DNA of 36,809 nucleotides from JBBQKG01 sp038326655. Its GTDB lineage: Bacteria > Actinomycetota > Thermoleophilia > Solirubrobacterales > JBBDJG01. Positions 7,381 through 15,518 of this stretch are shown here, in pieces (positions within the stretch are counted from its first letter, which is position 1; the number at the start of each line of letters is the position of its first letter). A program made the position numbers and the translations under genes. The notes beneath the pieces were generated by a model that saw only the letters and a list, made by a program, of their open reading frames with translations, was not told the DNA's origin and made no database searches. The DNA is taken from contig JBBQKG010000029.1 in the NCBI GenBank assembly GCA_038326655.1, forward strand, positions 1 to 36,809, in the 5' to 3' direction.

Positions 7381-8061
7381 TCAGGCGCCGAGCAGCTTCA
7401 CGGCCGTGCGAAGGTCCTTCACGATCTCCAGTGGCTTTCCGCGCTGGCCTGCGGGCCAGCCCTCCTTCTTGCGATCGACCCAGATCACGGGCACCTTCAG
7501 CTTCACGCACGGGATCACGTCGGTCTCGAGGCCGGTCGCGATGTGCAGCCAGCGGGTCTTCGAGCCGATCCGGCGCTTGCACTCCTTGAAGTGGGCCGGG
7601 TCCGGCTTGTAGCTCCGCACCTGTTGAGCGGTCACGACCAGGTCGAAGTCCGACCGGAAGTGCCGGCGGGTCGCACCGAGCAGCTTGTCGTCGATGTTCG
7701 CGATCAGGCCGATCTCGTACTTCTTCTTGAGCCGGTCGAGCAGCGCGTTCGTGTCCCGGAACGGAGCCCAGGACGGGATGCTGTTCGGCAGGAAGCTCGA
7801 GCGCACCGGCTCCAGCTCCCAGCCCAGCTCCTCCGCGCAGCGCACAGCCGTGCGGCGAAGGACCTCGGCGTAGAGCTCGTAGGAGCCCGACATGATCTCG
7901 GCCTGCGTCTGCAGGAAGAGCGGGATCAGCCGGTCACGATCGATCGTGAAGCCGTCCTTCTCCGCTTCCCGCTGAAACGCCTCGTAGATCCCGGATTCCC
8001 AGTCGATCAGGGTGCCGTAGACCTCGAGGCTCACAAAAGTCAAGTTCTTCGGTAGAGCCAC
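7381..8061 (-). CDS. HAD-superfamily protein, haloacid dehalogenase type II-like, with altered catalytic residues
   Basis: The 226-residue fold is recognisable from SLEVYGTLIDWE at the N-terminus, LIANIDDKLL (motif II), the motif III lysine in RSYKPDPAHF, and WLHIATGLETDV near motif IV. In the family motif I reads FDxYGTL with Asp as nucleophile; here the equivalent residue is Glu (GAG codon). The Ser/Thr of motif II is Ala. The protein may therefore be catalytically dead or changed in chemistry. The start is GTG 8061, with AGGAGG only 3 nt upstream, unusually close. It is divergent from sucC and convergent with the carboxylase gene. Substrate unknown. Confidence 0.85.
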   Translation of the reverse strand: MALPKNLTFVSLEVYGTLIDWESGIYEAFQREAEKDGFTIDRDRLIPLFLQTQAEIMSGSYELYAEVLRRTAVRCAEELGWELEPVRSSFLPNSIPSWAPFRDTNALLDRLKKKYEIGLIANIDDKLLGATRRHFRSDFDLVVTAQQVRSYKPDPAHFKECKRRIGSKTRWLHIATGLETDVIPCVKLKVPVIWVDRKKEGWPAGQRGKPLEIVKDLRTAVKLLGA

Positions 8062-8084
8062 GAACCTCCTATTCGCTTTGCTGA

Positions 8085-8118
8085 TAGCCTGCCGCGCCGG
8101 TCGGACGAGCAGTAGATT
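8085..8118 (+). promoter_or_regulatory. Possible promoter of sucCD
   Basis: Two TANNNT boxes lie upstream of the GTG at 8134: TAGCCT at 8085-8090 (in TGATAGCCT, closely like the box before the minus-strand gene at 20027) and TAGATT at 8113-8118. Either would give a short leader. No clear -35 element is seen. Confidence 0.3.
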
Positions 8119-8133
8119 TCGGCCGTCGGCGCC

Positions 8134-9309
8134 GTGGACCTTCTCGAATACCAGGGAAAGCAGCTTTTTGCCAAGTACGGCATACCCGTGCCCGACGGCA
8201 GACGAGCCGTCACGCCCCGGGAAGCCCGCGAAGCTGCCGAATCGGTCGGCTTCCCCGTCGTCGTGAAGGCACAGGTCCAGATCGGCGGCCGCGGCAAGGC
8301 CGGTGGGATCAAGTTAGCGAAAGACGCCGCCGATGCGGACGCACACGCCGAGGCGATCCTCGGCATGGACATCCACGGACTGACGGTTCACGAGGTCTGG
8401 GTCGAGCGCGCCTCGGAGATCGCCTCGGAGTATTACGCCGCCGTCGTCTTCGACCGGGGGGCCAAGCGGCCGCTGGTGATGCTGTCGTCGGAGGGCGGCA
8501 TGGACATCGAGCAGATCAACGAGCAGCACCCCGAGGCGATCGCCCGGCTGCACCTCGACCCGCTGGTCGGCTTCCTGCCCTTCCACGGTCGCCGGCTTGC
8601 GTACGAGAGCGGCATCGAAGCGGACGTGATCCGGCCCGTGGCCGCGATGCTCGCGAAGCTCTACGACGCCTTCGTCAAGCTCGACGCGACGCTGGTCGAG
8701 GTAAATCCGCTGATCGTGACCTCCGCCCGCGAGGTGGTCGCGCTCGACGCGAAGGTGTCCGTCGACGACAACGCGCTCGGCCGCCAGCCCGACGTCGCCG
8801 AGATGCGGAATCCGTCCGTCGAGGATCCGCAGGAGCAGATGGCGAAGGAACGGGGCGTCACCTACGTGAAGCTCGACGGGGACATCGGGATCCTGGGCAA
8901 CGGCGCCGGGCTTGTGATGTCGACGCTCGACGTGGTCGCGCAGGCGGGCGGGCGGCCGGCGAACTTCCTCGACGTGGGCGGCGGCGCCAAGGCCGATGAG
9001 ATCGTCGAGGCGCTCGAGGTGCTGCTCTCCGACGACAAGGTCAGCGCGGTGCTCTTCAACATCTTCGGCGGCATCACCCGGGGCGACGAGGTCGCCAAGG
9101 GCATCCTCCAGGCGCTCGACCAGATCGACGTCAGGGTGCCGATCGTGGTCCGGCTCGACGGGACCAACGACGAGGAGGGCCGGCGCATCCTCGCCGAGGC
9201 CGACGCACCCCAGCTGCACCCGGCGAAGACGATGCTCGAGGCGGCCGACATGGTGGTCGCGCTCGCAAAGGGGGAGGGTGCGCGCATGGCCCCGAAGGCG
9301 GAACGCTGA
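8134..9309 (+). CDS. sucC: Succinyl-CoA ligase (ADP-forming), beta subunit
   Basis: This is the nucleotide- and succinate-binding subunit of the TCA-cycle enzyme that links succinyl-CoA hydrolysis to ATP formation. The protein of 391 residues starts DLLEYQGKQLFAKYGIPVP, the usual SucC N-terminus, which supports the GTG start at 8134. It has an ATP-grasp domain with KAQVQIGGRGKAGG (about 47-60), VEVNPLIV and the C-terminal flavodoxin-like ligase domain with FNIFGGITR. Its stop shares one base with the sucD start (TGATG), so the two are translationally coupled. Confidence 0.97.
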   Translation: MDLLEYQGKQLFAKYGIPVPDGRRAVTPREAREAAESVGFPVVVKAQVQIGGRGKAGGIKLAKDAADADAHAEAILGMDIHGLTVHEVWVERASEIASEYYAAVVFDRGAKRPLVMLSSEGGMDIEQINEQHPEAIARLHLDPLVGFLPFHGRRLAYESGIEADVIRPVAAMLAKLYDAFVKLDATLVEVNPLIVTSAREVVALDAKVSVDDNALGRQPDVAEMRNPSVEDPQEQMAKERGVTYVKLDGDIGILGNGAGLVMSTLDVVAQAGGRPANFLDVGGGAKADEIVEALEVLLSDDKVSAVLFNIFGGITRGDEVAKGILQALDQIDVRVPIVVRLDGTNDEEGRRILAEADAPQLHPAKTMLEAADMVVALAKGEGARMAPKAER

Positions 9310-10187
9310 TGGCGATCCTCGTCGACGAGGGCACGAAACTGGTGGTCCAGGGCCTGACCGGGCGCGAGGGCTCGTTCCACGGACTGCGCAATCGCGAGTA
9401 CGGCACCGACCTCGTGGCCGGCGTCACGCCCGGCAAGGGCGGACAGGACGTCGAGGGCGTGCCGATCTTCGACACGATGCACGCGGCGGTCGCCGAGACC
9501 GGCGCCAACACCGGCATGGTGTTCGTCCCCCCGCCGTTTGCCGCCGACGCGATCTTCGAGGCGGCCGACGCCGGGGTCGAGACGATCATCTGCATCACCG
9601 AGGGCATACCGGCGCACGACATGATGCGGGTCTACAACCACCTCCAGGGCACCGGCTCGCGCCTGATCGGGCCGAACTGCCCGGGCGTGCTGTCGCCGGG
9701 CAAGGCGAACGTCGGGATCATCCCGGCGCATTTCTTCTCCGAGGGCGGTGTCGGCCTGCTCTCTCGCTCGGGCACGCTCACGTACCAGATCGGGAACGAG
9801 CTGGCACAGCTCGGCGTGGGGAACTCGACGATCGTCGGGATCGGCGGCGACCCGATCATCGGCAGCTCGTTCATCGACGTGATCGCGCTCTTCGAGCAGG
9901 ACGACCAGACCGAGCTGATCGTGATGGTCGGCGAGATCGGCGGGGACGAGGAGGAGAAGACCGCCGGCTACATCGCGGAGCACGTCAGCAAGCCGGTGGT
10001 CGCCTACATCGCGGGGTTCACGGCGCCTCCGGGCAAGCGCATGGGTCACGCCGGCGCGATCATCTCCGGCTCGTCCGGCACGGCTCAGGCGAAGGCCGAG
10101 GCGCTCGAGGCGAAGGGCGTCAAGGTGGGGAAGAACCCCACCGAGGTCGCCGGCATCGCAGCCGAAATGATGAGCGGCGTCCGTTAG
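9309..10187 (+). CDS. sucD: Succinyl-CoA ligase, alpha subunit
   Basis: This subunit carries the CoA-binding Rossmann domain and the catalytic phosphohistidine. Of its 292 residues, the N-terminal part shows VVQGLTGREGSFH, the middle IGPNCPGVLSPGK, and the active-site His lies in GHAGAIISG. The start is ATG 9309, overlapping the last base of sucC. The length and motifs are normal for the family. Confidence 0.97.
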   Translation: MAILVDEGTKLVVQGLTGREGSFHGLRNREYGTDLVAGVTPGKGGQDVEGVPIFDTMHAAVAETGANTGMVFVPPPFAADAIFEAADAGVETIICITEGIPAHDMMRVYNHLQGTGSRLIGPNCPGVLSPGKANVGIIPAHFFSEGGVGLLSRSGTLTYQIGNELAQLGVGNSTIVGIGGDPIIGSSFIDVIALFEQDDQTELIVMVGEIGGDEEEKTAGYIAEHVSKPVVAYIAGFTAPPGKRMGHAGAIISGSSGTAQAKAEALEAKGVKVGKNPTEVAGIAAEMMSGVR

Positions 10188-10257
10188 GACGACGCTCACA
10201 CATGCGGGCGCGAAGCACTTGGACATTCGGGGCGCGAAAGCCTGATCGCCCGGACGC

Positions 10258-10265
10258 TTTATGCT
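10258..10265 (+). promoter_or_regulatory. -10 box TTTATGCT before the aminotransferase gene
   Basis: TATGCT at 10260-10265 lies 9 nt before the ATG at 10275, and there is no Shine-Dalgarno sequence, so the mRNA is probably leaderless or nearly so. The same octamer TTTATGCT occurs at 23997-24004 upstream of the pafBC fusion. Confidence 0.4.
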
Positions 10266-10274
10266 CAGCCCTCG

Positions 10275-11387
10275 ATGACGACGCTCGAGCCGATCTCCTT
10301 CGCTCGGGGCGCGCCGAGCCCCGACATCATGCCCGCGGAGGACATCCGCGAGGCCGCTTCGCGCGTGCTCGCCTCCGATCCGGCCGGCGCCCTCGGGTAC
10401 GGGGTTGGAACCGGCTACGGGCCGCTCCGGCAATGGATCGCCGACCGCCATCAGGTCGAGCTCGAGCGAGTGCTGGTCACGAACGGGTCGCTGCAGGGAG
10501 GCGTGATGCTGTTCGACGAGCTGGTCGAGCCCGGCGAGCCGGTGGTCGTGGAGGCTCCCTCGTACGACCGCACGCTGCTCGCGCTCAGGGAGCGCGGCGC
10601 GGAGCTGATCGCGATTCCCGTCCAGCACGACGGGCTCGACGTCGGTGGGCTCGAGGAGGCGCTCGACGCGGGCGCGCGCCCGACGTTCATCCACACGATC
10701 CCGAACTTCCACAACCCCGCGGGGTGCACGCTGTCGCTCGCGAAACGGAAGCGGCTGGTCGAGCTCGCCGCCCAGTACGACTTCCTGATCTTCGAGGACG
10801 ACCCTTACGCGGAGCTTCGCTTCGAGGGCGCGGCGATCCCGCGGATGCTCGAGCTCGACACCTCCGACCGGGTCGTGTACGCGTGCTCGTTCTCCAAGAC
10901 GATCTCGCCGGGAGTCCGCGTCGGCTACCTGATCGGTCCGCCAGACCTGATCACCGACGTCACGCGCGCCGCCGTCAACACCTACATCTCGCCGAACATG
11001 ATGTCGGAGGCGATCGTCGCCGAGTTCTGCCGGTCGGGCGCGATCGACCGCTCGATCGAGACGGTCAAGCAGGCACTGCGGGAACGCCGCGATGCGCTCG
11101 CGGACGGCCTGCGCGGCTTCATCGGCACCGATGCCCGCTTCGTGCTGCCGGAGGGCGGCTACTTCCTGTGGGTGGAGCTTCCCGAGGAGGTCGACACGTC
11201 CGACCTGCTGACGGTCGCGGCCGAGCGCGGCGTGAGCTTCGTGGTCGGGCGCGACTTCATGATCGAGGGAGGCTCGAACGCCCTGCGCCTGGCCTACTCG
11301 GCGGTTACGCCCGCGCAGGCGAACGAGGGCGCCCGGCGCCTCGCCGACTCTCTCGCGGCGCTCCGCGAGGGCGCTGCCGCGGCTTAG
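10275..11387 (+). CDS. PLP-dependent aminotransferase, class I/II (2-aminoadipate/aromatic transaminase-like)
   Basis: The protein of 370 residues is a fold-type I PLP enzyme. Seen: VTNGSLQGGVMLFDELVEP near residue 65, the PLP-site segment HTIPNFHNPAG (about 140-150), FEDDPYAELRF, the Schiff-base lysine in CSFSKTISPGVRVG (about 205-217), and LRLAYSA near the C-terminus. This pattern matches the LysN/MocR-like subgroup, but the N-terminal GntR-type HTH of MocR regulators is absent, so it is an enzyme rather than a regulator. The amino donor cannot be told from sequence. The gene stands alone, 87 nt after sucD and convergent with the DtxR-family gene. Confidence 0.9.
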   Translation: MTTLEPISFARGAPSPDIMPAEDIREAASRVLASDPAGALGYGVGTGYGPLRQWIADRHQVELERVLVTNGSLQGGVMLFDELVEPGEPVVVEAPSYDRTLLALRERGAELIAIPVQHDGLDVGGLEEALDAGARPTFIHTIPNFHNPAGCTLSLAKRKRLVELAAQYDFLIFEDDPYAELRFEGAAIPRMLELDTSDRVVYACSFSKTISPGVRVGYLIGPPDLITDVTRAAVNTYISPNMMSEAIVAEFCRSGAIDRSIETVKQALRERRDALADGLRGFIGTDARFVLPEGGYFLWVELPEEVDTSDLLTVAAERGVSFVVGRDFMIEGGSNALRLAYSAVTPAQANEGARRLADSLAALREGAAAA

Positions 11388-11398
11388 CGACTAGCGAA

Positions 11399-12112
11399 CT
11401 AGCGGCCGTAGCGATCTTTGCCGAGCACCAGTTGCTCCGGCAGTGCCGTGCGCGGCGGCGGTGAGGGCTCCGCGCGTACCGAGACGGTCTCGGCGACGCT
11501 GCGGGTGACGGCGATCATCTCGCCGTTCGAGCGCAAAGCGACCTCGTCCGCGCCGGATGAGTCGAGCGTGCCCTTCAGGCCCGGCTGGAGCCCGGCGTCC
11601 TTCAGGTAGTGGAGCAGGTCCTCGGCCTCGTTCTCGAAGCGCAGGATCTCGACCTCGGCGCCCACCTCGACATCCGCGAGGGGCACGCCCGGGATTCGGT
11701 TTCCCGGTGTGATCGGATGGCCGTGCGGACAGGTCTTCGCATCGCCGACGGCCGAGATCATCCACTTCTCGAACGACGGCGACATCGCGTGCTCGAGCTT
11801 CTCCGCCTCCTCGTGCACGTCGTCCCACGCGATCCCGACCACGTCGGTGAGAAAGCGCTCGATCAACCGGTGGCGGCCCACGATCGCCTCGGCCTGCTGC
11901 AGGCCCGGCTCGGTGAAGCGCAGTGACCTGTGCTCGTCACGGGTGACGTAGCCGTCCTGCTCGAGGCGGCCGACCATCTCATGGACCGTCGGCTGCGAGA
12001 GCTGCATGGCGCGCGCGATGTTCGCGCCGGTGATCGGCAGCCCGGCCTCCATCAGCCAGTAGATCGTCTGGAGGTACTCCTCCTCGGCAGGAGTTGCGTG
12101 CTCGACGGACAT
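11399..12112 (-). CDS. DtxR/MntR-family metal-dependent transcriptional repressor
   Basis: The protein of 237 residues has an N-terminal winged helix (about 8-65, with ANIARAMQLSQPTVHEMV as the HTH). A metal-binding dimerisation domain follows with VHEEAEKLEHAMS and CPHGHPI, both conserved family sites, and then a FeoA/SH3-like domain (about 140-215). It should repress iron- or manganese-related genes when loaded with Fe2+ or Mn2+; no uptake gene is adjacent, so targets lie elsewhere. On the minus strand TACGCT (12120-12125) lies 7 nt before the ATG with no Shine-Dalgarno sequence, which suggests a leaderless mRNA. It is divergent from the macro-domain gene with about 50 bp between starts. 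Confidence 0.92.
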   Translation of the reverse strand: MSVEHATPAEEEYLQTIYWLMEAGLPITGANIARAMQLSQPTVHEMVGRLEQDGYVTRDEHRSLRFTEPGLQQAEAIVGRHRLIERFLTDVVGIAWDDVHEEAEKLEHAMSPSFEKWMISAVGDAKTCPHGHPITPGNRIPGVPLADVEVGAEVEILRFENEAEDLLHYLKDAGLQPGLKGTLDSSGADEVALRSNGEMIAVTRSVAETVSVRAEPSPPPRTALPEQLVLGKDRYGR

Positions 12113-12119
12113 CCGACTG

Positions 12120-12155
12120 AGCGTACTACGGGCGGAATGTGCCCTTGGTTATCCT
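12120..12155. promoter_or_regulatory. Divergent leaderless promoters between DtxR-family and macro-domain genes
   Basis: On the minus strand TACGCT (complement of 12120-12125) is 7 nt from the ATG at 12112. On the plus strand TATCCT (12150-12155) is 7 nt from a GTG at 12163. Both spacings put the transcription start at the start codon. Autoregulation by the DtxR-type protein from this 50-bp gap is possible, but I see no clear DtxR palindrome. Confidence 0.4.
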
Positions 12156-12162
12156 GCGCGAC

Positions 12163-12663
12163 GTGGCGGCGATCGAGGTCCGTGAGGCCGATGTCACGAG
12201 GGTCGAGGTCGACGCGATCGCGAATGCCGCCAACACCGATCTGCGTCACGGCGGCGGCGTCGCGGGGGCGATCGTCCACGCCGGCGGGCGCACGATTCAG
12301 GACGAGAGCGACCGCAAGGCGCCGATCGGCCTGGGCGAGGCGGTCGAGACCGCCGCGGGCGAGCTGCCCGCGCGCTGGGTGATCCACGCCGCCACGATGG
12401 AGCTCGGCGGGCCGACCTCGGCCGACATCATTCGACGCGCGACCGCGAGCACGCTTGCGAAGGCCCACGAGATCGGCGCCCGGTCGCTCGCGCTGGTCGC
12501 GTTCGGAACCGGCGTGGGCGGGTTTCCGGTCGAGGAGGCGGCGCGCATCGAGGTCGAGGAGGTGCGCGGGCACCTCGCCGGGGCGAGCACGCTCGAGCTG
12601 GTGGTGTTTGCGGTGCGCGGCGCCGACGCGAGGGCGGCCTTCGAGCGACCGCTCGAAGCGTGA
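12163..12663 (+). CDS. Macro-domain protein (ADP-ribose-binding / possible deacylase or hydrolase)
   Basis: The 166-residue protein consists of one macro domain. Seen: the ligand motif NAANTDLRHGGGVAGAI (about 22-38), the second binding loop FGTGVGGFP (about 115-123) and a C-terminal VVFAVRG strand. Macro domains bind or hydrolyse ADP-ribose derivatives. I chose GTG 12163 rather than the longer GTG 12139, because TATCCT lies exactly 7 nt upstream and the usual N-terminus (IEVREADVTRVEVDAI) then begins at once. Its stop overlaps the start of the glycerate kinase gene (GTGA), so the two are coupled, although no metabolic link is evident. Confidence 0.9.
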   Translation: MAAIEVREADVTRVEVDAIANAANTDLRHGGGVAGAIVHAGGRTIQDESDRKAPIGLGEAVETAAGELPARWVIHAATMELGGPTSADIIRRATASTLAKAHEIGARSLALVAFGTGVGGFPVEEAARIEVEEVRGHLAGASTLELVVFAVRGADARAAFERPLEA

Positions 12664-13784
12664 ACGGCCGCCGTCCGGTCCTGGTGGCGCCCGACAAGTT
12701 CAAGGGCACGCTCTCGGCGAAGGAAGCGGCGCTGGCGATCGGCCGGGGCCTGGCCGGCCGTGGCGTCGAGCCGGTCGAGCTGCTGCCGATCGCCGACGGC
12801 GGCGAGGGCACGATGGATGCGCTCGTGCGCGCACTCGGCGGGCGAGTGCTCGCGACGGAGGTGCACGACCCGCTGGCGCGCCCGGTGGAAGCCGCGCTTG
12901 GCCTCCTCCACGGAGGCCGCACCGCGGTCGTGGAGATGGCGCAGGCGTCCGGCCTGTGGCGGATTGCGCCGGGAGCGCTGGATCCGGTCGAGGCCTCCAC
13001 CCGCGGCACCGGCGAGCTGATGCTGGCGGCGATCGAGGCCGGTGCTCGCAAGGTGATCGTGACCGCGGGCGGCAGTGCCACCACCGATGGGGGCCGGGGT
13101 GCGCTCGAGGCGCTCGGCGCCCGGTTCACGCCCGAGGGGGCCGAGCTCGACGCGCTGCGCCGGGCGCTCCATGGAGTGCGGATCTCGGTCGCCTGCGACG
13201 TCCGCAATCCGCTGATCGGCCCGCGCGGCGCGGCCCGGACGTTCGGGCCCCAGAAGGGCGCGGGCCCCGAGCAGGTCGAGGAGCTGGAGCGGCGCCTTCG
13301 CGACTGGGCCGAGCTCGCCCGCGAGACCACGGACAGGGACCCGGCCGAGGAAGTGATGGCGGGAGCGGCCGGGGGCCTGGCGGGCGGCCTGTGGGCGTTC
13401 GCGGGCGCCGACCTCCGGCCCGGCGCCGCCCTGATGCTCGACGTGACGGGGTTCGAGGCGCGGGCACGGGCCGCGGTCGCGGTCGTAACCGGCGAGGGCC
13501 GACTGGACGAGCAGACGCTCGGCGGCAAGGCGGTCTTCGAGGTCGCGACGCGCTGCCGCCAGAGCGGGGTGCCCTGCTACGCGGTGGTCGGCGCCGACGC
13601 GCTCGACGCCTTCGGCCGGCGCGTGATGAACATCGAGGTCGAGGCCGCCGCGCGCGGCGGCCGGCTCGCCTCCATCGAAGAGGTAGAGCGTGCCGCCGGC
13701 CGCCTCGCGCAGCGGATGCTCAGCGCTCGGCCAGAGAGCGCACCACGGCCTCGTAGAACCCGGCGGTCATCGGCTCCTCGGTGA
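12660..13784 (+). CDS. Glycerate kinase (GckA/GlxK class, glycerate 2-kinase)
   Basis: This kinase phosphorylates D-glycerate with ATP; in this class the usual product is 2-phosphoglycerate. The 374-residue protein begins with the hallmark APDKFKGTLSA (about 10-20) and also has IADGGEGTMDA, TAGGSATTDGGRG and TGEGRLDEQTLGGK. The start is GTG 12660 in a GTGA overlap with the macro-domain gene. The last 20 or so residues are Arg/Pro/Ser-rich and unlike the family. They are read from DNA antisense to the end of the convergent phosphatase gene, giving a 65-bp tail-to-tail overlap. Glycerate released from the neighbouring glucosylglycerate pathway is a plausible substrate source (inference). Confidence 0.92.
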   Translation: MNGRRPVLVAPDKFKGTLSAKEAALAIGRGLAGRGVEPVELLPIADGGEGTMDALVRALGGRVLATEVHDPLARPVEAALGLLHGGRTAVVEMAQASGLWRIAPGALDPVEASTRGTGELMLAAIEAGARKVIVTAGGSATTDGGRGALEALGARFTPEGAELDALRRALHGVRISVACDVRNPLIGPRGAARTFGPQKGAGPEQVEELERRLRDWAELARETTDRDPAEEVMAGAAGGLAGGLWAFAGADLRPGAALMLDVTGFEARARAAVAVVTGEGRLDEQTLGGKAVFEVATRCRQSGVPCYAVVGADALDAFGRRVMNIEVEAAARGGRLASIEEVERAAGRLAQRMLSARPESAPRPRRTRRSSAPR

Positions 13785-14535
13785 CGGTCACGTTGCCGCC
13801 GTCCGGGAGCGCTTCGAGCATCTCGGGGTCCGCCGAGATCGCGTTCTCGACGAGGTAGAACCGCCCCACCTCCCGCGCGACCTCGAGATCGCCGCGCGAG
13901 TCGCCGATCGCGATCGCCTCGTCGGGCGAGATGCCACGGCGACGCAGGTGCGCGGTGACCGCGTTTGCCTTGCCGGCACTGCGCGGGATCAGGTGGTAGG
14001 TGTGGAGCACGGCGGGCTCGAGCTTCTCCGAGCGCCGTCCCGTGACTCCGTTGTCGATCAGCCGGAGGATGCCGTGGCCGTGCTCCTCGAGCAGCAGGTG
14101 TACCTCGGGGAGGTCGACATTGCCGCGGAAGAGGTGCGAGAAGTGGCGGTCCGTGTGCCACGGGTCGTGGTACTCGAGGCGCCGCGGATAGGTCTCGAGC
14201 AGCAGGCGCGGGGCACCCGAGCGCTCGATCTGGTCGTAGACGGTGGCGTCCTCCCGCGGCTGGAGGTCACCGGTCAGGAAGACCTCCTCCGGCCCGTCCA
14301 CGAGCCCGCAGCCCATCTCGTATATGTAGGCGGGCTGGCCGATCAGGCGGGCGTCCTCGTACACCTGCGCCTTGCGCCGGCCGGACTTGATCACGACCTC
14401 GACGCCGGCACGGTGACACGCCTCGAGCGCGCGGACCGCGAGCGTCGTGAAGTTCCCCTCCGCATCCCGAAGCAGGGACGCGCCCTTGCCGAGCATGGTC
14501 CCGTCGAGGTCGGTGTAGACACAGCGAAGCTTCAC
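13720..14535 (-). CDS. HAD-IIB phosphatase, mannosyl/glucosyl-3-phosphoglycerate phosphatase-like
   Basis: This 271-residue protein has the HAD motifs VYTDLDGTMLG (nucleophile and acid Asp, residues about 5-15), SGRRKAQVYEDARL, a cap region, a KANAVTAHL lysine and GDSRGDLEVA (motif IV). This is the layout of the HAD-IIB/MpgP group. It lies directly after gpgS and overlaps it by GTGA (14532-14535), so it most likely removes the phosphate from glucosyl-3-phosphoglycerate to give glucosylglycerate. Mycobacteria use a histidine-phosphatase-type GpgP instead, so this operon uses the other known solution. The start is GTG 14535. The open frame upstream is antisense noise. Specificity is inferred from the neighbour. 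Confidence 0.85.
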   Translation of the reverse strand: MKLRCVYTDLDGTMLGKGASLLRDAEGNFTTLAVRALEACHRAGVEVVIKSGRRKAQVYEDARLIGQPAYIYEMGCGLVDGPEEVFLTGDLQPREDATVYDQIERSGAPRLLLETYPRRLEYHDPWHTDRHFSHLFRGNVDLPEVHLLLEEHGHGILRLIDNGVTGRRSEKLEPAVLHTYHLIPRSAGKANAVTAHLRRRGISPDEAIAIGDSRGDLEVAREVGRFYLVENAISADPEMLEALPDGGNVTVTEEPMTAGFYEAVVRSLAER

Positions 14536-15494
14536 GAGCGCGAGGACGACAGGGAGGCGGCCGGCGGGCGCTCCTCCAGCACGATCTCTTCCTCGACGAG
14601 GCGCGTGCCGGCCGGGGTGCAAACCGCCCGGACGTACGCGTCGGCCTCCTCGGGGACGAGGCCGAGTGCCCGCTCGACCACCGCGCGGGCGACCGCGTAG
14701 GACATCGACGCGAGCTCGTGCAGCGCCTTCGAACGGTTGTGTCGCGCGCCCAGCCCCGCCTGCGCCATCGCGTCGAGGCTGGCGATGCGGAGCACGTCGA
14801 CCAGCATCGCCGTCTCGACCGCGTAGCCCGTCAGGAACGGGATCGAGCGCAGCAGCTCCCGCTCGGCGGCAAGCTCTCCCGCAAGCGGCTGCCCGAATCC
14901 GGACAGCTCGGGGAAGAAGGTCCGGAGCAGGGGCTTCGCGGTCAGCTCCGTGACCCGGCCGGCGTCGTCCAGCACGTCGCCGCGCGGGCCGATCAGGGGC
15001 CGGTGATAGGCGGCCTTCACGAACCGCACGGCCGCATCGGTCAGCAGGGGCCCGAGCATTCCCGAGACGAAGTGACGCTCGAAGTTGGTGGTGTCGGTGT
15101 CGCAGAACATCACGATGTCGCCCCTGGCGACCGCAAGCGACCGCCACATCGCGTCGCCCTTTCCCACCGCCGGGCCGAAGTGCGGGAGCAGCTCGTCCTC
15201 CTGGTAGACCTCGACCCCGTGCCGGCGCGCCACCTCCGGGGTACCGTCGCTCGATGCCGCGTCCACGGCGACGATCTGGTCGACGAGCGGGGCGGCCTCG
15301 TTCAACGCGTGGATCTCCTCGGCGATCGATCCGATCGTCTCCGCCACGTTGCGGCTGGGCAGCACGACCGAGACCGTCACGTCCAGCTCTCGCTTGCGGC
15401 GCGCAAGCTCCGCGGGGGAGAACTCGTCGTGCTCGTAGGAGCGCCGGGCAAACCAGTCGCGGGCAGCGGGCAACGCCCGTTCGGAGACCGTCAT
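14532..15494 (-). CDS. gpgS: Glucosyl-3-phosphoglycerate synthase (GT2/GT81 family)
   Basis: The enzyme transfers glucose from a nucleotide sugar to 3-phosphoglycerate. The product leads to glucosylglycerate, a compatible solute and, in mycobacteria, the primer of methylglucose lipopolysaccharides. The 320-residue protein shows SVVLPSRNVAETIGSI (about 39-54), VDAASSDGT, GKGDAMWRSL, the metal site region FCDTDTTNF (about 132-140), FVKAAYHRP, GRVTELTAKPLLRTFFPEL and PLAGELAAERELL. All of these are family landmarks. The start is ATG 15494 with GAGGGG just upstream. It is the first gene of a two-gene minus-strand operon with the phosphatase and starts only 24 bp from the divergent helicase start. 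Confidence 0.93.
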   Translation of the reverse strand: MTVSERALPAARDWFARRSYEHDEFSPAELARRKRELDVTVSVVLPSRNVAETIGSIAEEIHALNEAAPLVDQIVAVDAASSDGTPEVARRHGVEVYQEDELLPHFGPAVGKGDAMWRSLAVARGDIVMFCDTDTTNFERHFVSGMLGPLLTDAAVRFVKAAYHRPLIGPRGDVLDDAGRVTELTAKPLLRTFFPELSGFGQPLAGELAAERELLRSIPFLTGYAVETAMLVDVLRIASLDAMAQAGLGARHNRSKALHELASMSYAVARAVVERALGLVPEEADAYVRAVCTPAGTRLVEEEIVLEERPPAASLSSSRS

Positions 15495-15502
15495 CGCCCC
15501 TC

Positions 15503-15510
15503 TACTGTTA
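15503..15510. promoter_or_regulatory. Overlapping divergent -10 region between gpgS and the helicase gene
   Basis: Only 24 bp (15495-15518) separate the two start codons. Near the middle lies CTGTTACAG (15505-15513), a perfect small palindrome. Plus-strand TACTGT (15503-15508) is 10 nt before the TTG; the complement of 15504-15510 reads TAACAGT and is 9 nt before the gpgS ATG. The two promoters would share their core and should exclude each other. Confidence 0.35.
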
Positions 15511-15518
15511 CAGGCCGG

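Noticed and set aside
8862..10712. Minus-strand open frame of about 616 codons opposite sucC, sucD and the aminotransferase gene
   Set aside because: The plus-strand genes have full family motifs; the antisense product is Arg/Asp/His-rich with no domain.
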